DNA of 64,000 nucleotides from Pseudomonadota bacterium. GTDB taxonomy: Bacteria; Pseudomonadota; Alphaproteobacteria; Dongiales; Dongiaceae. Of this stretch, positions 30,258 to 38,987 are shown in pieces. The first letter of the stretch is position 1, and every line of letters begins with the position of its first letter. The translations under genes and the position numbers were made by a program. Location of the stretch: NCBI GenBank assembly GCA_021792365.1, contig JAJYUT010000008.1:124001-188000 (forward strand), read 5' to 3'. The notes below the pieces were generated by a model that was given only the letters and a program-made list of their open reading frames with translations, made no database searches and was not told the DNA's origin.

Positions 30258-31404
30258 CGTCGTCATCATCGGGGCAGGTTTGACCGGGCTCTCTTCCGGA
30301 TACTGGCTCGCCAAGGCAGGTGCGAGGGTCGTCATTCTCGAGAAGGGCCGCGTCGCGTGGGAAGCGTCCGGACGCGCCACTGGGTTTCTGAGCCTGCGTG
30401 GCGAACAGCCGCTGGAGGCGCCGCTTGCCGCTGCAGCAGGCGAGCTTTGGACGACTCTGGACGAGGAACTCGGCTATCCGACCGAGTGGATGCCCGGTGG
30501 TCGGCTGTGGGTCGCCCTGGAAGAGGATCGATGGACGGAGCTGCAGGAGATCTGTCCGCAGTGGCAGGCAGCCGGCATTCCCGTGCAGCTCATCGACACC
30601 AAGTCGGCGCGGGAAATCGTGCCTTGCCTGTCCGAGCAAACATTGGGAGGGCTTCACACAACGCGCGGCGGGCATGCGAACCCGCAGCGGACGAGCCAGG
30701 CCTTTGCCTGGGCGTTTCGCGACCGAGGCGGTGAAATCCTGGAGAACACACCGGCGACTGGCATTCGCGTGGAGGGTGGACGAGTTGCCGCCGTCGAGAC
30801 TCCGACCGGCAGCATCGCCACGAGCTCGGTGGTTAATTGCGCCGGGCCACAGATAGGCCTCATCAGCGCCAAGGTTGGTGTATGCGTTCCGGTCGCGCCG
30901 GTGCGCCTGGAGGCAATGGTGACCGCGCCATTGCCGAAGCTCTTTGACGTGGCGATGGTTGGTCACGGCCTCTCGCTACGGCAGACTCGCCGCGGAAACA
31001 TCCATTTCAACGGCGGCCCGCACGAGTGGATCGATGTCGACCTGACATCCGAGCCGGCCAAGCCGAACACGCCGATTGTGCGGAACATGGCTCGTCGGCT
31101 GGCGGAACTGCTTCCCTCAATCGCCAACATCCAGGCGCTGCGGAGTTGGGCGGGTATCGTGGAAGTGACGCCGGATCAGAGCTGCATCATCGAACGTCTA
31201 TCGTCCCCCGAGGGAATGATCGTGGCCTCCGCTTCTGGTCATGGCTTCGGCTTGGCCCCCAGCATTGGCAAGGCGATCTGCGGCCTTGTCCTCGACGGCA
31301 GGAGCCCGATCCCGATTGACGGACTCGGTCTGGATCGATTCGCCGACCTTGATCCGGATTGGCGCGTGGCGCGCAGATGGGGAGCCGGTGCATACAACAC
31401 ATGA
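30214..31404 (+). CDS. DAO-family FAD-dependent oxidoreductase (opine oxidase B/HcnC/sarcosine oxidase-like)
   Basis: DVVIIGAGLTGLSSGYWLAKAGARVVILEKGRVAWEASGRATGFLS; C-terminal SASGHGFGLAPSIGKAICGLVLDG. Confidence 0.85.
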   Translation: MPAHELRSPIVRSADVVIIGAGLTGLSSGYWLAKAGARVVILEKGRVAWEASGRATGFLSLRGEQPLEAPLAAAAGELWTTLDEELGYPTEWMPGGRLWVALEEDRWTELQEICPQWQAAGIPVQLIDTKSAREIVPCLSEQTLGGLHTTRGGHANPQRTSQAFAWAFRDRGGEILENTPATGIRVEGGRVAAVETPTGSIATSSVVNCAGPQIGLISAKVGVCVPVAPVRLEAMVTAPLPKLFDVAMVGHGLSLRQTRRGNIHFNGGPHEWIDVDLTSEPAKPNTPIVRNMARRLAELLPSIANIQALRSWAGIVEVTPDQSCIIERLSSPEGMIVASASGHGFGLAPSIGKAICGLVLDGRSPIPIDGLGLDRFADLDPDWRVARRWGAGAYNT

Positions 31405-31439
31405 ATATCTTGCGATTCTGTCCGTTCCGTTCGGCGCAA

Positions 31440-31472
31440 CAGAACCGAGTCGAATAAGTTGACTTGCTGGTA
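31440..31472. promoter_or_regulatory. Dual-element operator G (weak left element) upstream of the tetR gene
   Basis: CAGAACCGAGTC-GAATAAGTT-GACTTGCTGGTA; the right element fits GACYN4GGTM fully, the left only partly. Confidence 0.4.
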
Positions 31473-32134
31473 TGAGTGCGGCAAATAGCTCTATGCCCAA
31501 GCGAGAACCAGCGGAGACCACATTGAAGCTCTCTCCCCGTGCCGAGCTGAAAGCCAAGAAGCAAGCATATGTGCAAGATGAGATCGTGGCGGCCGCGGCG
31601 AAGCTGTTCGCGGAGCGGGGCTATCGGGCCGTCACCATCGACGACATCGGATCAAGCCTCGATTACACGAAATCGGTCGTCTATTACTATTTCAACAGCA
31701 AGAACGAGATCCTGTGGCAGATCTTCCAGCGCATCTACGACAGCTATTTCGAGAGTATTCAGGAGATCCGCGCCCGCAATCTCCCGCCGGCAGAAGCGAT
31801 GAGGATGATCATTCGCAAGCATGCGCTCAATGTCATGGAGCGTCGCGAGTGGACAGCGATCTATTTCCGCGAGGAAAGCGAGCTGAACGACCAGCAGCGG
31901 CGTGAGATCGCCAAGAAGAAGCGCCAATATGACGCGATGATCGAGGAGGTCTACGAGGCGGGCATGGAAGCCGGCGTCTTCAGGCGGATGCCGAAGCACA
32001 TCGCAGTCAGCGGCCTACTCGGAATGTGCAACTGGCTCTATGTCTGGTACAAGGAGCAGGGTGCCTTTTCGGCCGAGGAGATTGCCGATTACTGCGTCAA
32101 TCTGCTCGCAAACGGGTACCTGACCAAGGGTTAG
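31472..32134 (+). CDS. TetR/AcrR family transcriptional regulator
   Basis: IVAAAAKLFAERGYRAVTIDDIGSSLDYTKSVVYYYFNSKNEILWQIFQRIYD. Operator G overlaps the ATG at 31472, so the start may be 31493. Confidence 0.92.
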   Translation: MSAANSSMPKREPAETTLKLSPRAELKAKKQAYVQDEIVAAAAKLFAERGYRAVTIDDIGSSLDYTKSVVYYYFNSKNEILWQIFQRIYDSYFESIQEIRARNLPPAEAMRMIIRKHALNVMERREWTAIYFREESELNDQQRREIAKKKRQYDAMIEEVYEAGMEAGVFRRMPKHIAVSGLLGMCNWLYVWYKEQGAFSAEEIADYCVNLLANGYLTKG

Positions 32135-32250
32135 ATCGGTACGAGACGCCTCGCTCCCTGGACAGTTGCCTCGATTCTCGCCTTCTGACGCTCGCTTCCT
32201 GTGTGCGGCTGCGAAGCGAAAGGGTCGACCTTACTTCGTCACTCGGATTA

Positions 32251-32283
32251 GACTAATTGGTCGATTGATCTGACGCATCGGTA
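32251..32283. promoter_or_regulatory. Dual-element operator E upstream of Rieske gene 1
   Basis: GACTAATTGGTC-GATTGATCT-GACGCATCGGTA. Confidence 0.65.
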
Positions 32284-32359
32284 TGTTACATTGCCGGTAC
32301 AAATGGCGCGCGTAGGTCGCGGTGTGACGCGCTGTCAGATGAGGAGCGAAGGATTTGCG

Positions 32360-33547
32360 ATGAGCGCCGCAGGCTCCAGTTCTCCGGTACTGACGACGCG
32401 AGGCGCCATGCCGGCGTTGGCAATGCCCGAATGCCGTTCCGGGTATGCCACCATCCTGCCACGCGATTACTACACGTCTGCCGAGATATTCGAGATAGAG
32501 CTTGAGCGGGTCTTTGCTCAGCAATGGATTCTGTTGGGACACATCGCGCAGGTTCCCCACATTGGGGACTATTTCGTGCAGCAGTTCGCGCGCGAAAGCA
32601 TCCTGATCGTCCGCGAGTCGAATGACAAGATCAACGGCTTCTACAACGTGTGCCGGCACCGGGGACACCGTTTATGTGCTTCGGCGCACGGCCATGCGCG
32701 ACGCTTCGTGTGTCCCTATCACCATTGGTCTTACGGTACCGATGGAAGCCTCAAGACAGTGCCGGGCTGCTCCGATGGCGAGCACCTCGACTACACGGAC
32801 TGGGGCCTCAAGCCCGTGCGACTGGAGGTGTTCCACGGGTTCATCTTTGGATGGCTCAGTGCCGGCGATGCGCCCTCTCTGGCGCTGAAGTTCGCCACCG
32901 CTGCCGCCGAGTTCGAGAAGATGGAACTGGAGCGGCTCAAGGAGGTCCACCGCGAGACCTACGAGATCAACGCGAACTGGAAGACGCTGCTCGAGAACTA
33001 CCTGGAATGCTATCATTGCAGGGGCAGCCACCCGGAACTTTGCGTCTCGATGGATTTGGCCGCGATGTATGCCGGCACGGACAGCTGGCAGGATCCGTAC
33101 TTTGTCGGGGCGACCCCGCTGAAGCAGAGCATGAAGACAGCCTCCCTGGATGGAATGCTGGTCTCGCGTCCTCTCGGCGCCTACGCTGCCCTCTCGGAGG
33201 TTCCCAGTGGCGTGGGAGTGGGGATCGGGGTTGTGCCGACCTTGTCGCGGGTGATCGTTCACGTCGATCATTGTGTATCCCATGCGCTCCGGCCGATCGA
33301 TGTCGGGCGCGTCGGATGGGAGACCCGTTGGTACGTGAGCGAGGACGCGCAGGAAGGCCGAGACTACAATCTTGCCCGGCTTATCGCAGTCTGGGATGCG
33401 ACCAATAAGGAAGATATCGCGCTCTGCGAAGGCGCCTATCAGGGCGTCCTTTCGCGCAGCTTCACACCCGGCCCGCTGGACCCGAAGCGGGAGTCCGCAA
33501 TCACCGTGGCGCTGCGGACCTATCTCGCGATGATGAAATCTGCCTGA
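32360..33547 (+). CDS. Rieske [2Fe-2S] ring-hydroxylating-type oxygenase alpha subunit (GbcA/CntA-like)
   Basis: CRHRGHRLCASAHGHARRFVCPYHHWSYGTDGSL; mononuclear iron region NWKTLLENYLECYHCRGSHPEL. Confidence 0.9.
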   Translation: MSAAGSSSPVLTTRGAMPALAMPECRSGYATILPRDYYTSAEIFEIELERVFAQQWILLGHIAQVPHIGDYFVQQFARESILIVRESNDKINGFYNVCRHRGHRLCASAHGHARRFVCPYHHWSYGTDGSLKTVPGCSDGEHLDYTDWGLKPVRLEVFHGFIFGWLSAGDAPSLALKFATAAAEFEKMELERLKEVHRETYEINANWKTLLENYLECYHCRGSHPELCVSMDLAAMYAGTDSWQDPYFVGATPLKQSMKTASLDGMLVSRPLGAYAALSEVPSGVGVGIGVVPTLSRVIVHVDHCVSHALRPIDVGRVGWETRWYVSEDAQEGRDYNLARLIAVWDATNKEDIALCEGAYQGVLSRSFTPGPLDPKRESAITVALRTYLAMMKSA

Positions 33548-33664
33548 CCCCGTCGGGACGGCCCATCCCGCCAGCTCCAGCCTAGAGAGCGTCCAGCCGC
33601 GCACATCGCGGTAGGCCCGCAATTTCCGCTCTGTGGCGAGGCACGCCTTCGCTCGTCCGGGCGC

Positions 33665-33694
33665 TTGACAACTGGCTGACCGGGGTTATTTAAT
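33665..33694 (+). promoter_or_regulatory. Putative sigma70 promoter for the SBP gene
   Basis: TTGACA (33665-33670), 18-bp spacer, TTTAAT (33689-33694); operator D begins 2 bp downstream. Confidence 0.55.
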
Positions 33695-33695
33695 A

Positions 33696-33728
33696 GAACA
33701 ACAGGTCGTAAAAAAAGACCAGCGGGTC
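33696..33728. promoter_or_regulatory. Dual-element operator D upstream of the SBP_bac_5 gene
   Basis: GAACAACAGGTC-GTAAAAAAA-GACCAGCGGGTC. Confidence 0.65.
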
Positions 33729-33810
33729 AAATAAATCTGATAGGCGACCGACGTTGCAGGATTTCGCCCTGCCTGCGGCCGGAACCATGGGCGGATATGG
33801 GAGGTCAGAG

Positions 33811-35385
33811 ATGCGCTTCAATCCGACATACGCTTTGACGGCTTCGGGAAAGCTGTCTCGCCGCGATTTCATGCATCGCGCGCTGGCTGCCGGCATCTCC
33901 GTCGCTGCCGCGCAATCGATGTGGCACAAGGCCGCCCGCGCCGAGCAGAAGAAGGGCGGCCATATGCGTCTCGGGCTTGCCGGCGGCTCGACCACAGACT
34001 CCCTCGACCCGCGCACCTATACCGATACGTTCATGCTCATGATCGGTTATTCGGTTCGCGGCAACCTGACCGAGGTCGCCGAGGACGGCTCCATCCAGCC
34101 GGACGTCGCCGAAAGCTTCGAAGGTTCAGAAGGCGCGAAGAAATGGGTCTTCAGACTGCGCAAGGGCCTGCAGTTCAGCAACGGCAAGTCGGTCACCGTC
34201 GACGACGTGATCAAGTCCATCAACCTGCATGGAGGGGAAAAGTCGACCTCCGGCGCCAAGACGCTGCTGGCCAGCATCGCCGATATGAAAGCGGATGGTG
34301 ACCAGACGATTGTCTTCACGCTCACCGAGGGCAATGCGGACTTCCCCTACGTGCTCGCGGACTATCACATGAACATCATGCCGTTCGAGGGCGACTCGTA
34401 CGACGTGAACATCGGCGCGGGCCCGTTCGTGCTGAAGGACTTCGATCCCGGTGTCAGGGCTGTTCTCGAGCGCAATCCGAACAGCTACAAGACAGCGTTT
34501 CTGGACTCGGCGGAGATGATCGCGATGCCCGACGCGACCGCCCGGCAATCGGCGTTGCTTTCTGGCAGCATAGACATTCTCAACCGTCCGGATCTGAAGA
34601 CGGCAGAGCGGCTTGGCGCCGTCAGCGGCGTGCGCGTGGTCGACGTCGCGGGCCGGATGCACTACACCATGCCAAGCCACGCCGATGTCGCACCGTTCAA
34701 CAACCCCGATGTCCGGCTTGCGCTCAAATATGCGATCGATCGGGAGGCCATCCTTAAGAAGGTGCTCCTCGGCCACGGATCGGTCGGCAACGACTCCCCG
34801 ATCACCCCGTCCTATCGCTACTTCGCGGAGGACCTGAAGCCCAAGCCCCACGACCCGGAGAAGGCGCGCTTCCATCTGAAGAAGGCCGGCATGGAAGGTC
34901 TGACGGTTGAATTGAGTGCCGCCAATGCCGCGTTCGAAGGGGCGGTCGATGCCGCGGTCCTTTTCGCCGGTGCCTGTGCCGACGCCGGTATCACGGTCAA
35001 GGTTGTCCGGGAGCCGAATGATGGCTACTGGGACAGCGTCTGGCTGAAGAAGCCGTTCTGCCTGGCCTACTGGGGCGGGCGCCCGACCGAAGACGTGATG
35101 CTGACCATCGCGTACGCGACGGGCAATCCGTGGAATGAAAGCCACTGGAGCAATCAAAAGTTCGATACGCTCCTCGCGGCCGCGCGTGCGGAGCTCGACG
35201 ACGCCAAGCGACGCGGCATGTATGTTGAACTGCAACACATTCTCAGCGAGGATTGCTCCACCATCATCCCGGCGTTCGCCAACCACGTTCACGCCGTCAG
35301 CGATAAAGTTGTGCATGGGGAATCGCTCTCCGGCGTATGGGAACTTGACGGTGGCCGCTGTCTTGAGCGCTGGTCGATGGCATAA
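33811..35385 (+). CDS. ABC transporter substrate-binding protein, SBP_bac_5 (oligopeptide/opine type), Tat-like signal
   Basis: LSRRDFMHRALAAGISVAAAQSMWHKAARA; SLDPRTYTDTFMLMIGYSVRGNLTEVAEDGSIQPDVAESFE...WVFRLRKGLQFSNGKSVTVDDVIKSINLH. Confidence 0.9.
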   Translation: MRFNPTYALTASGKLSRRDFMHRALAAGISVAAAQSMWHKAARAEQKKGGHMRLGLAGGSTTDSLDPRTYTDTFMLMIGYSVRGNLTEVAEDGSIQPDVAESFEGSEGAKKWVFRLRKGLQFSNGKSVTVDDVIKSINLHGGEKSTSGAKTLLASIADMKADGDQTIVFTLTEGNADFPYVLADYHMNIMPFEGDSYDVNIGAGPFVLKDFDPGVRAVLERNPNSYKTAFLDSAEMIAMPDATARQSALLSGSIDILNRPDLKTAERLGAVSGVRVVDVAGRMHYTMPSHADVAPFNNPDVRLALKYAIDREAILKKVLLGHGSVGNDSPITPSYRYFAEDLKPKPHDPEKARFHLKKAGMEGLTVELSAANAAFEGAVDAAVLFAGACADAGITVKVVREPNDGYWDSVWLKKPFCLAYWGGRPTEDVMLTIAYATGNPWNESHWSNQKFDTLLAAARAELDDAKRRGMYVELQHILSEDCSTIIPAFANHVHAVSDKVVHGESLSGVWELDGGRCLERWSMA

Positions 35386-35468
35386 GTGGAAAGACCAGAG
35401 AGCGCCTTCGCATCGGAATCGTGTGGATCGCGAGTCCGGGCGCGGCGCAGGCGTCTGTGGAACAGGAA

Positions 35469-36695
35469 ATGTCGCAGCAATCGGTTGAGACCGGTATCGG
35501 AAAGCTGACGGAAATCTGGCAGGAGGGTCATTCGCTGCCGCGGGAGTTCTATCTCTCGCCGGAGATCTACGAGCGCGATATCGAGCGCATGCTGCTGCGG
35601 CATTGGATCTGCGCCGGCCATGAGAGCTCGATCCCTACCGCGGGCGACTACTTCCTGTTTGAGATGGATCGCGAATCCGTCATTGTCATGCGTGGGCACG
35701 ACGGGATCGTGCGCGCGCTGATGAACGTGTGCCGTCATCGCGGCTCGCGCATCTGCACACGGGAGTCGGGGCATGCCTCCTCGGGGGTGATTGCCTGCCC
35801 CTATCATGCCTGGGTGTACAGGACCGACGGCTCGCTCCACGGCGCCCGAATGATGCCGGCGGACTTTGACAAATCGGCTCATTCGCTGGCCCAGATCGAA
35901 TTGCGGATCGTGGCGGGCCTGATCTTCATCAACTTCTCGAAGGGTCCTCTCGGCCTGGATGCGGTCACGGAGACGATCAATTCCAGCCTGAAGGTCTATG
36001 GCTGGCACCGCGCAAGGGTCATCCATCAGGAGCGTTACCTGATCGATGCAAATTGGAAGCTATGCATCGAGAACCAGATGGAATGCTATCACTGCGCTCC
36101 GTCGCATCGGGATTACTCGCGGCTCCATTCCCAGGCGAAACCGGGCGTGGAGGAGTCCACGAACAGAATGCTGGCGCGGACGCGCGAGTTCGGCATCGAT
36201 ATTCCCATCCAGGACCATTGGGCGCTGCAGGCGCGGGCGGGGCAGGAAGCGGGCTATTGCCGCAGATATGCCATGTCTGGAACGGCCGTTACCGGAAGCG
36301 AGGACGGCGGACCGGTTGCCCCGCTCATGGGCGATTTTCCCGACTATGACGGCGGAACGACCTTCGTCTATGTCGGCCCACTCAGCTTCTTCATCGCGTA
36401 TACCGATTATGGTGCGATCTTCCGCTTTATCCCGAAGCGGCACGATCAGACGGAGCTCATTGTCACCTGGCTGGTCGACAGCAAGGCGCACGAAGGCGTG
36501 AATTTCGATCGCGGCAGGGTGACATGGCTATGGCGGATCACCAGCGAATCCGACAAGAAGATCATCGAGGACAATCAACTGGGTGTTTCGTCACGCTTCT
36601 ACCAGCCGGGGCCATATTCCTTCCCCATCGAGGCGAGCTCGCATCGGTTCGTCGAGTGGTACTTGCACGATGTGAATGAGCACGGCGAAGGATAG
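35469..36695 (+). CDS. Rieske [2Fe-2S] oxygenase alpha subunit, second copy (GbcA/CntA-like)
   Basis: CRHRGSRICTRESGHASSGVIACPYHAWVYRTDGSL; NWKLCIENQMECYHCAPSHRDYSRLHS. Confidence 0.9.
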   Translation: MSQQSVETGIGKLTEIWQEGHSLPREFYLSPEIYERDIERMLLRHWICAGHESSIPTAGDYFLFEMDRESVIVMRGHDGIVRALMNVCRHRGSRICTRESGHASSGVIACPYHAWVYRTDGSLHGARMMPADFDKSAHSLAQIELRIVAGLIFINFSKGPLGLDAVTETINSSLKVYGWHRARVIHQERYLIDANWKLCIENQMECYHCAPSHRDYSRLHSQAKPGVEESTNRMLARTREFGIDIPIQDHWALQARAGQEAGYCRRYAMSGTAVTGSEDGGPVAPLMGDFPDYDGGTTFVYVGPLSFFIAYTDYGAIFRFIPKRHDQTELIVTWLVDSKAHEGVNFDRGRVTWLWRITSESDKKIIEDNQLGVSSRFYQPGPYSFPIEASSHRFVEWYLHDVNEHGEG

Positions 36696-36738
36696 CCTGC
36701 CGCACATTGCATCCGTCCCGCATGTGACGCCGTGCCGT

Positions 36739-38361
36739 TCAGACTCTCCAGCCGAAGATGGCAAGCCGTGGACCGCTTCTCAAGTCTTCCAAGAGGATTT
36801 GCGCGGCATTGTGCCCGGGGACGCCCGTAACGCCGCCGCCGGGATGGGTGGAGGCGCCGCACTGATACAGGCCGGGAACCGGCGAACGGTAATCCGCGTA
36901 GCGCGCAACGGGTCTGCGGAAGAAGATCTGATCCAGGCTGAGCTCTCCATGATGCACGTGCCCGCCAGGCAGGTCGAACATGCGTTCCAGGTCCTGCGGC
37001 ACCAAGATCTGCTTATGGATGACGCTGTTGCCGAAGCCCGGCGCGTAACGGCTGATTTGGCGCATGACGGCGTCGTATAGCTCGTTCCGGGCAGAGTCGT
37101 CCCAGTCGCGGTCACGTAGGCGGTAGGGGACGTGGCCGCCGAACACACTGACGACATGCTTGCCGGGCGGTGCGACAGTGGAATCGAATGCGCTGGGAGT
37201 GAGAATCCACAAATACGGTCGAGGCGCCATGCGGCCGTGCCGCGCCGCCTCGAACGCCTCCTCTAGCTCCTCCAGATTCTCCGCGATCGTGATCGAACCA
37301 GGGTTGGAGGCATTGAGCCCACGCGCCTCATAGGCTGACCAGCGTGGCAGTTGACTCGTCGCGAGATTGATCTTGAAGCAGGACGAGTCCGTGCGGATGC
37401 GCTTCACTGCCGCCACGAAGCTGGCGGGCAGGTGTGCCTTGTCCACCAGGCGCAGGAAAGTGGTCTGCGCATTAGCGTTGGCAATCACCACCTTCGCGTC
37501 AATCCGCTCGCCGTTTGCGAGAGCCACACCTCGCGCGGCGCCGTTCTCGACGATAATGCGTGACACCTCGGCATCGGTCTTGATTGTCACGCCCGCTGCT
37601 TCGGCGGCCCTGCGGAGCGCCTGAGTGACCGCTCCCATGCCGCCCTTGACGAGGCCGCCTGGGCCGGCGGGGGTGTTGGGGTCGCGCAGCATTGGACGCG
37701 CCAGCACGTATGCGGAGCCAGGTGTCTTGGGGCTGATATTGCCTCCGCTGCCCGAGGCATAACAGCCCAGAACCGTGAGCATCCTTTCGCTCTCGAACCA
37801 GCGCCGGAGGAAATCGTAGGCGCTGAGGGTCAGTAGGTCCCAGATGTCATAGAATCGTGCGCCGAGGTCGCGGAAACGCCACGCCAAAGAGAGCGCCCGG
37901 CCGATATCCCGCAATCGGCCAGTCGTCGGATCGACCGGGATTTGGAACAGCAGGCGCCGCAGGTACGGCATCAGAGAGTCCATGTGCGCGACGAAACGCG
38001 GATAGGCCTCGGCGTCAGCGGCCGAGAACGATCGGATTTCCTCCACCATGCGCGGCGTGTCGGGCCAGAAAACAATGCTGCCGCCATCCGCGAACGGCTG
38101 GAACCCGGGCGGTGTCTCGAGGACCTCGATACCATGCTTCCTGAGATCGAGGTCCATCATGATCTTGGGCTGGAGCAGTGACATCCAGAACGCTGCAACC
38201 GATATGCGGTAGCCCGGCCAAACCTCCTCTGTGACAACCGGGCCGCCGACCACACTGCGCCGTTCCACTGCCGTCACTTTCAATCCGGCCTTCGCAAGAT
38301 AGGTTGCGCACACCATCCCGTTGTGGCCGGCCCCGATGATGACGGCATCCAAAGTGGGCAT
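36739..38361 (-). CDS. Phytoene desaturase/PYROXD2-like FAD-dependent oxidoreductase
   Basis: LDAVIIGAGHNGMVCATYLAKAGLKVTAVERRSVVGGPVVTEEVWPGYRISVAAFW; C-terminal GLYQCGASTHPGGGVTGVPGHNAAQ. Confidence 0.88.
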   Translation of the reverse strand: MPTLDAVIIGAGHNGMVCATYLAKAGLKVTAVERRSVVGGPVVTEEVWPGYRISVAAFWMSLLQPKIMMDLDLRKHGIEVLETPPGFQPFADGGSIVFWPDTPRMVEEIRSFSAADAEAYPRFVAHMDSLMPYLRRLLFQIPVDPTTGRLRDIGRALSLAWRFRDLGARFYDIWDLLTLSAYDFLRRWFESERMLTVLGCYASGSGGNISPKTPGSAYVLARPMLRDPNTPAGPGGLVKGGMGAVTQALRRAAEAAGVTIKTDAEVSRIIVENGAARGVALANGERIDAKVVIANANAQTTFLRLVDKAHLPASFVAAVKRIRTDSSCFKINLATSQLPRWSAYEARGLNASNPGSITIAENLEELEEAFEAARHGRMAPRPYLWILTPSAFDSTVAPPGKHVVSVFGGHVPYRLRDRDWDDSARNELYDAVMRQISRYAPGFGNSVIHKQILVPQDLERMFDLPGGHVHHGELSLDQIFFRRPVARYADYRSPVPGLYQCGASTHPGGGVTGVPGHNAAQILLEDLRSGPRLAIFGWRV

Positions 38362-38384
38362 TCGATATCCCTTGTCTCCCTGCG

Positions 38385-38783
38385 TTACGGCACCACAGCC
38401 AGCGCGTCGATCTCGACCTGCACCCGTGAATCATAGAGCGCGGCCACCCCGACCAGGGCGCTCGCCGGCGGTGTCGCTGCGTTGATGAAGCGACCCCGTA
38501 TCCTGCGCAGGATCGGGATCATCGACGGGTCGTAATCCGTGACGTAGATCGTGAAGCGAGCGACGGACCCGAAGCCAATACCGGCGGCGGTCAGCGTCCG
38601 CCCGACATTCTCGAAAGCCGCGCTCAGTTGCGCTTCAAAGTCGCCCGTGACGAGGTTGCCGGATGCGTCCGTAGGCACATGTCCCGACAGCACCATCAAT
38701 CGGCCGCCGGAAATGACCATCCCCTGTGAAACTCCAGGAAACGAAGCGCCGGGCGGATTGACGGGCTCAAGCAAAGTGCTCAT
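38385..38783 (-). CDS. RidA (YjgF/YER057c/UK114) family protein
   Basis: LMVLSGHVPTDASGNLVTGDFEAQLSAAFENVGRTLTAAGIGFGSVARFTIYVTDYDP...PPASALVGVAALYDSRVQVEIDALAVV. Confidence 0.9.
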   Translation of the reverse strand: MSTLLEPVNPPGASFPGVSQGMVISGGRLMVLSGHVPTDASGNLVTGDFEAQLSAAFENVGRTLTAAGIGFGSVARFTIYVTDYDPSMIPILRRIRGRFINAATPPASALVGVAALYDSRVQVEIDALAVVP

Positions 38784-38792
38784 CTAAATTTG

Positions 38793-38825
38793 TACCCAAC
38801 GGACAGAAAAACAGACTGATAGGTC
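38793..38825. promoter_or_regulatory. Dual-element operator C (ridA side of divergent region)
   Basis: TACCCAACGGAC-AGAAAAACA-GACTGATAGGTC. Confidence 0.7.
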
Positions 38826-38932
38826 AGTATCATTGAGGAAACGTCCCTGCAAGCGTCTTTTGCCGGTCCGGCAGCCGGACCTCGAGGGGCCCATGAAATG
38901 CAATTGCATCAGGTAGGGCGACCGTGCATACT

Positions 38933-38965
38933 GACCCATGGGTCGAAAAACACGACTGATGGGTA
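38933..38965. promoter_or_regulatory. Dual-element operator A (racemase side of divergent region)
   Basis: GACCCATGGGTC (perfect 12-bp palindrome)-GAAAAACAC-GACTGATGGGTA. Confidence 0.7.
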
Positions 38966-38987
38966 CAAGCGCCGAAGGAGGATGGCA

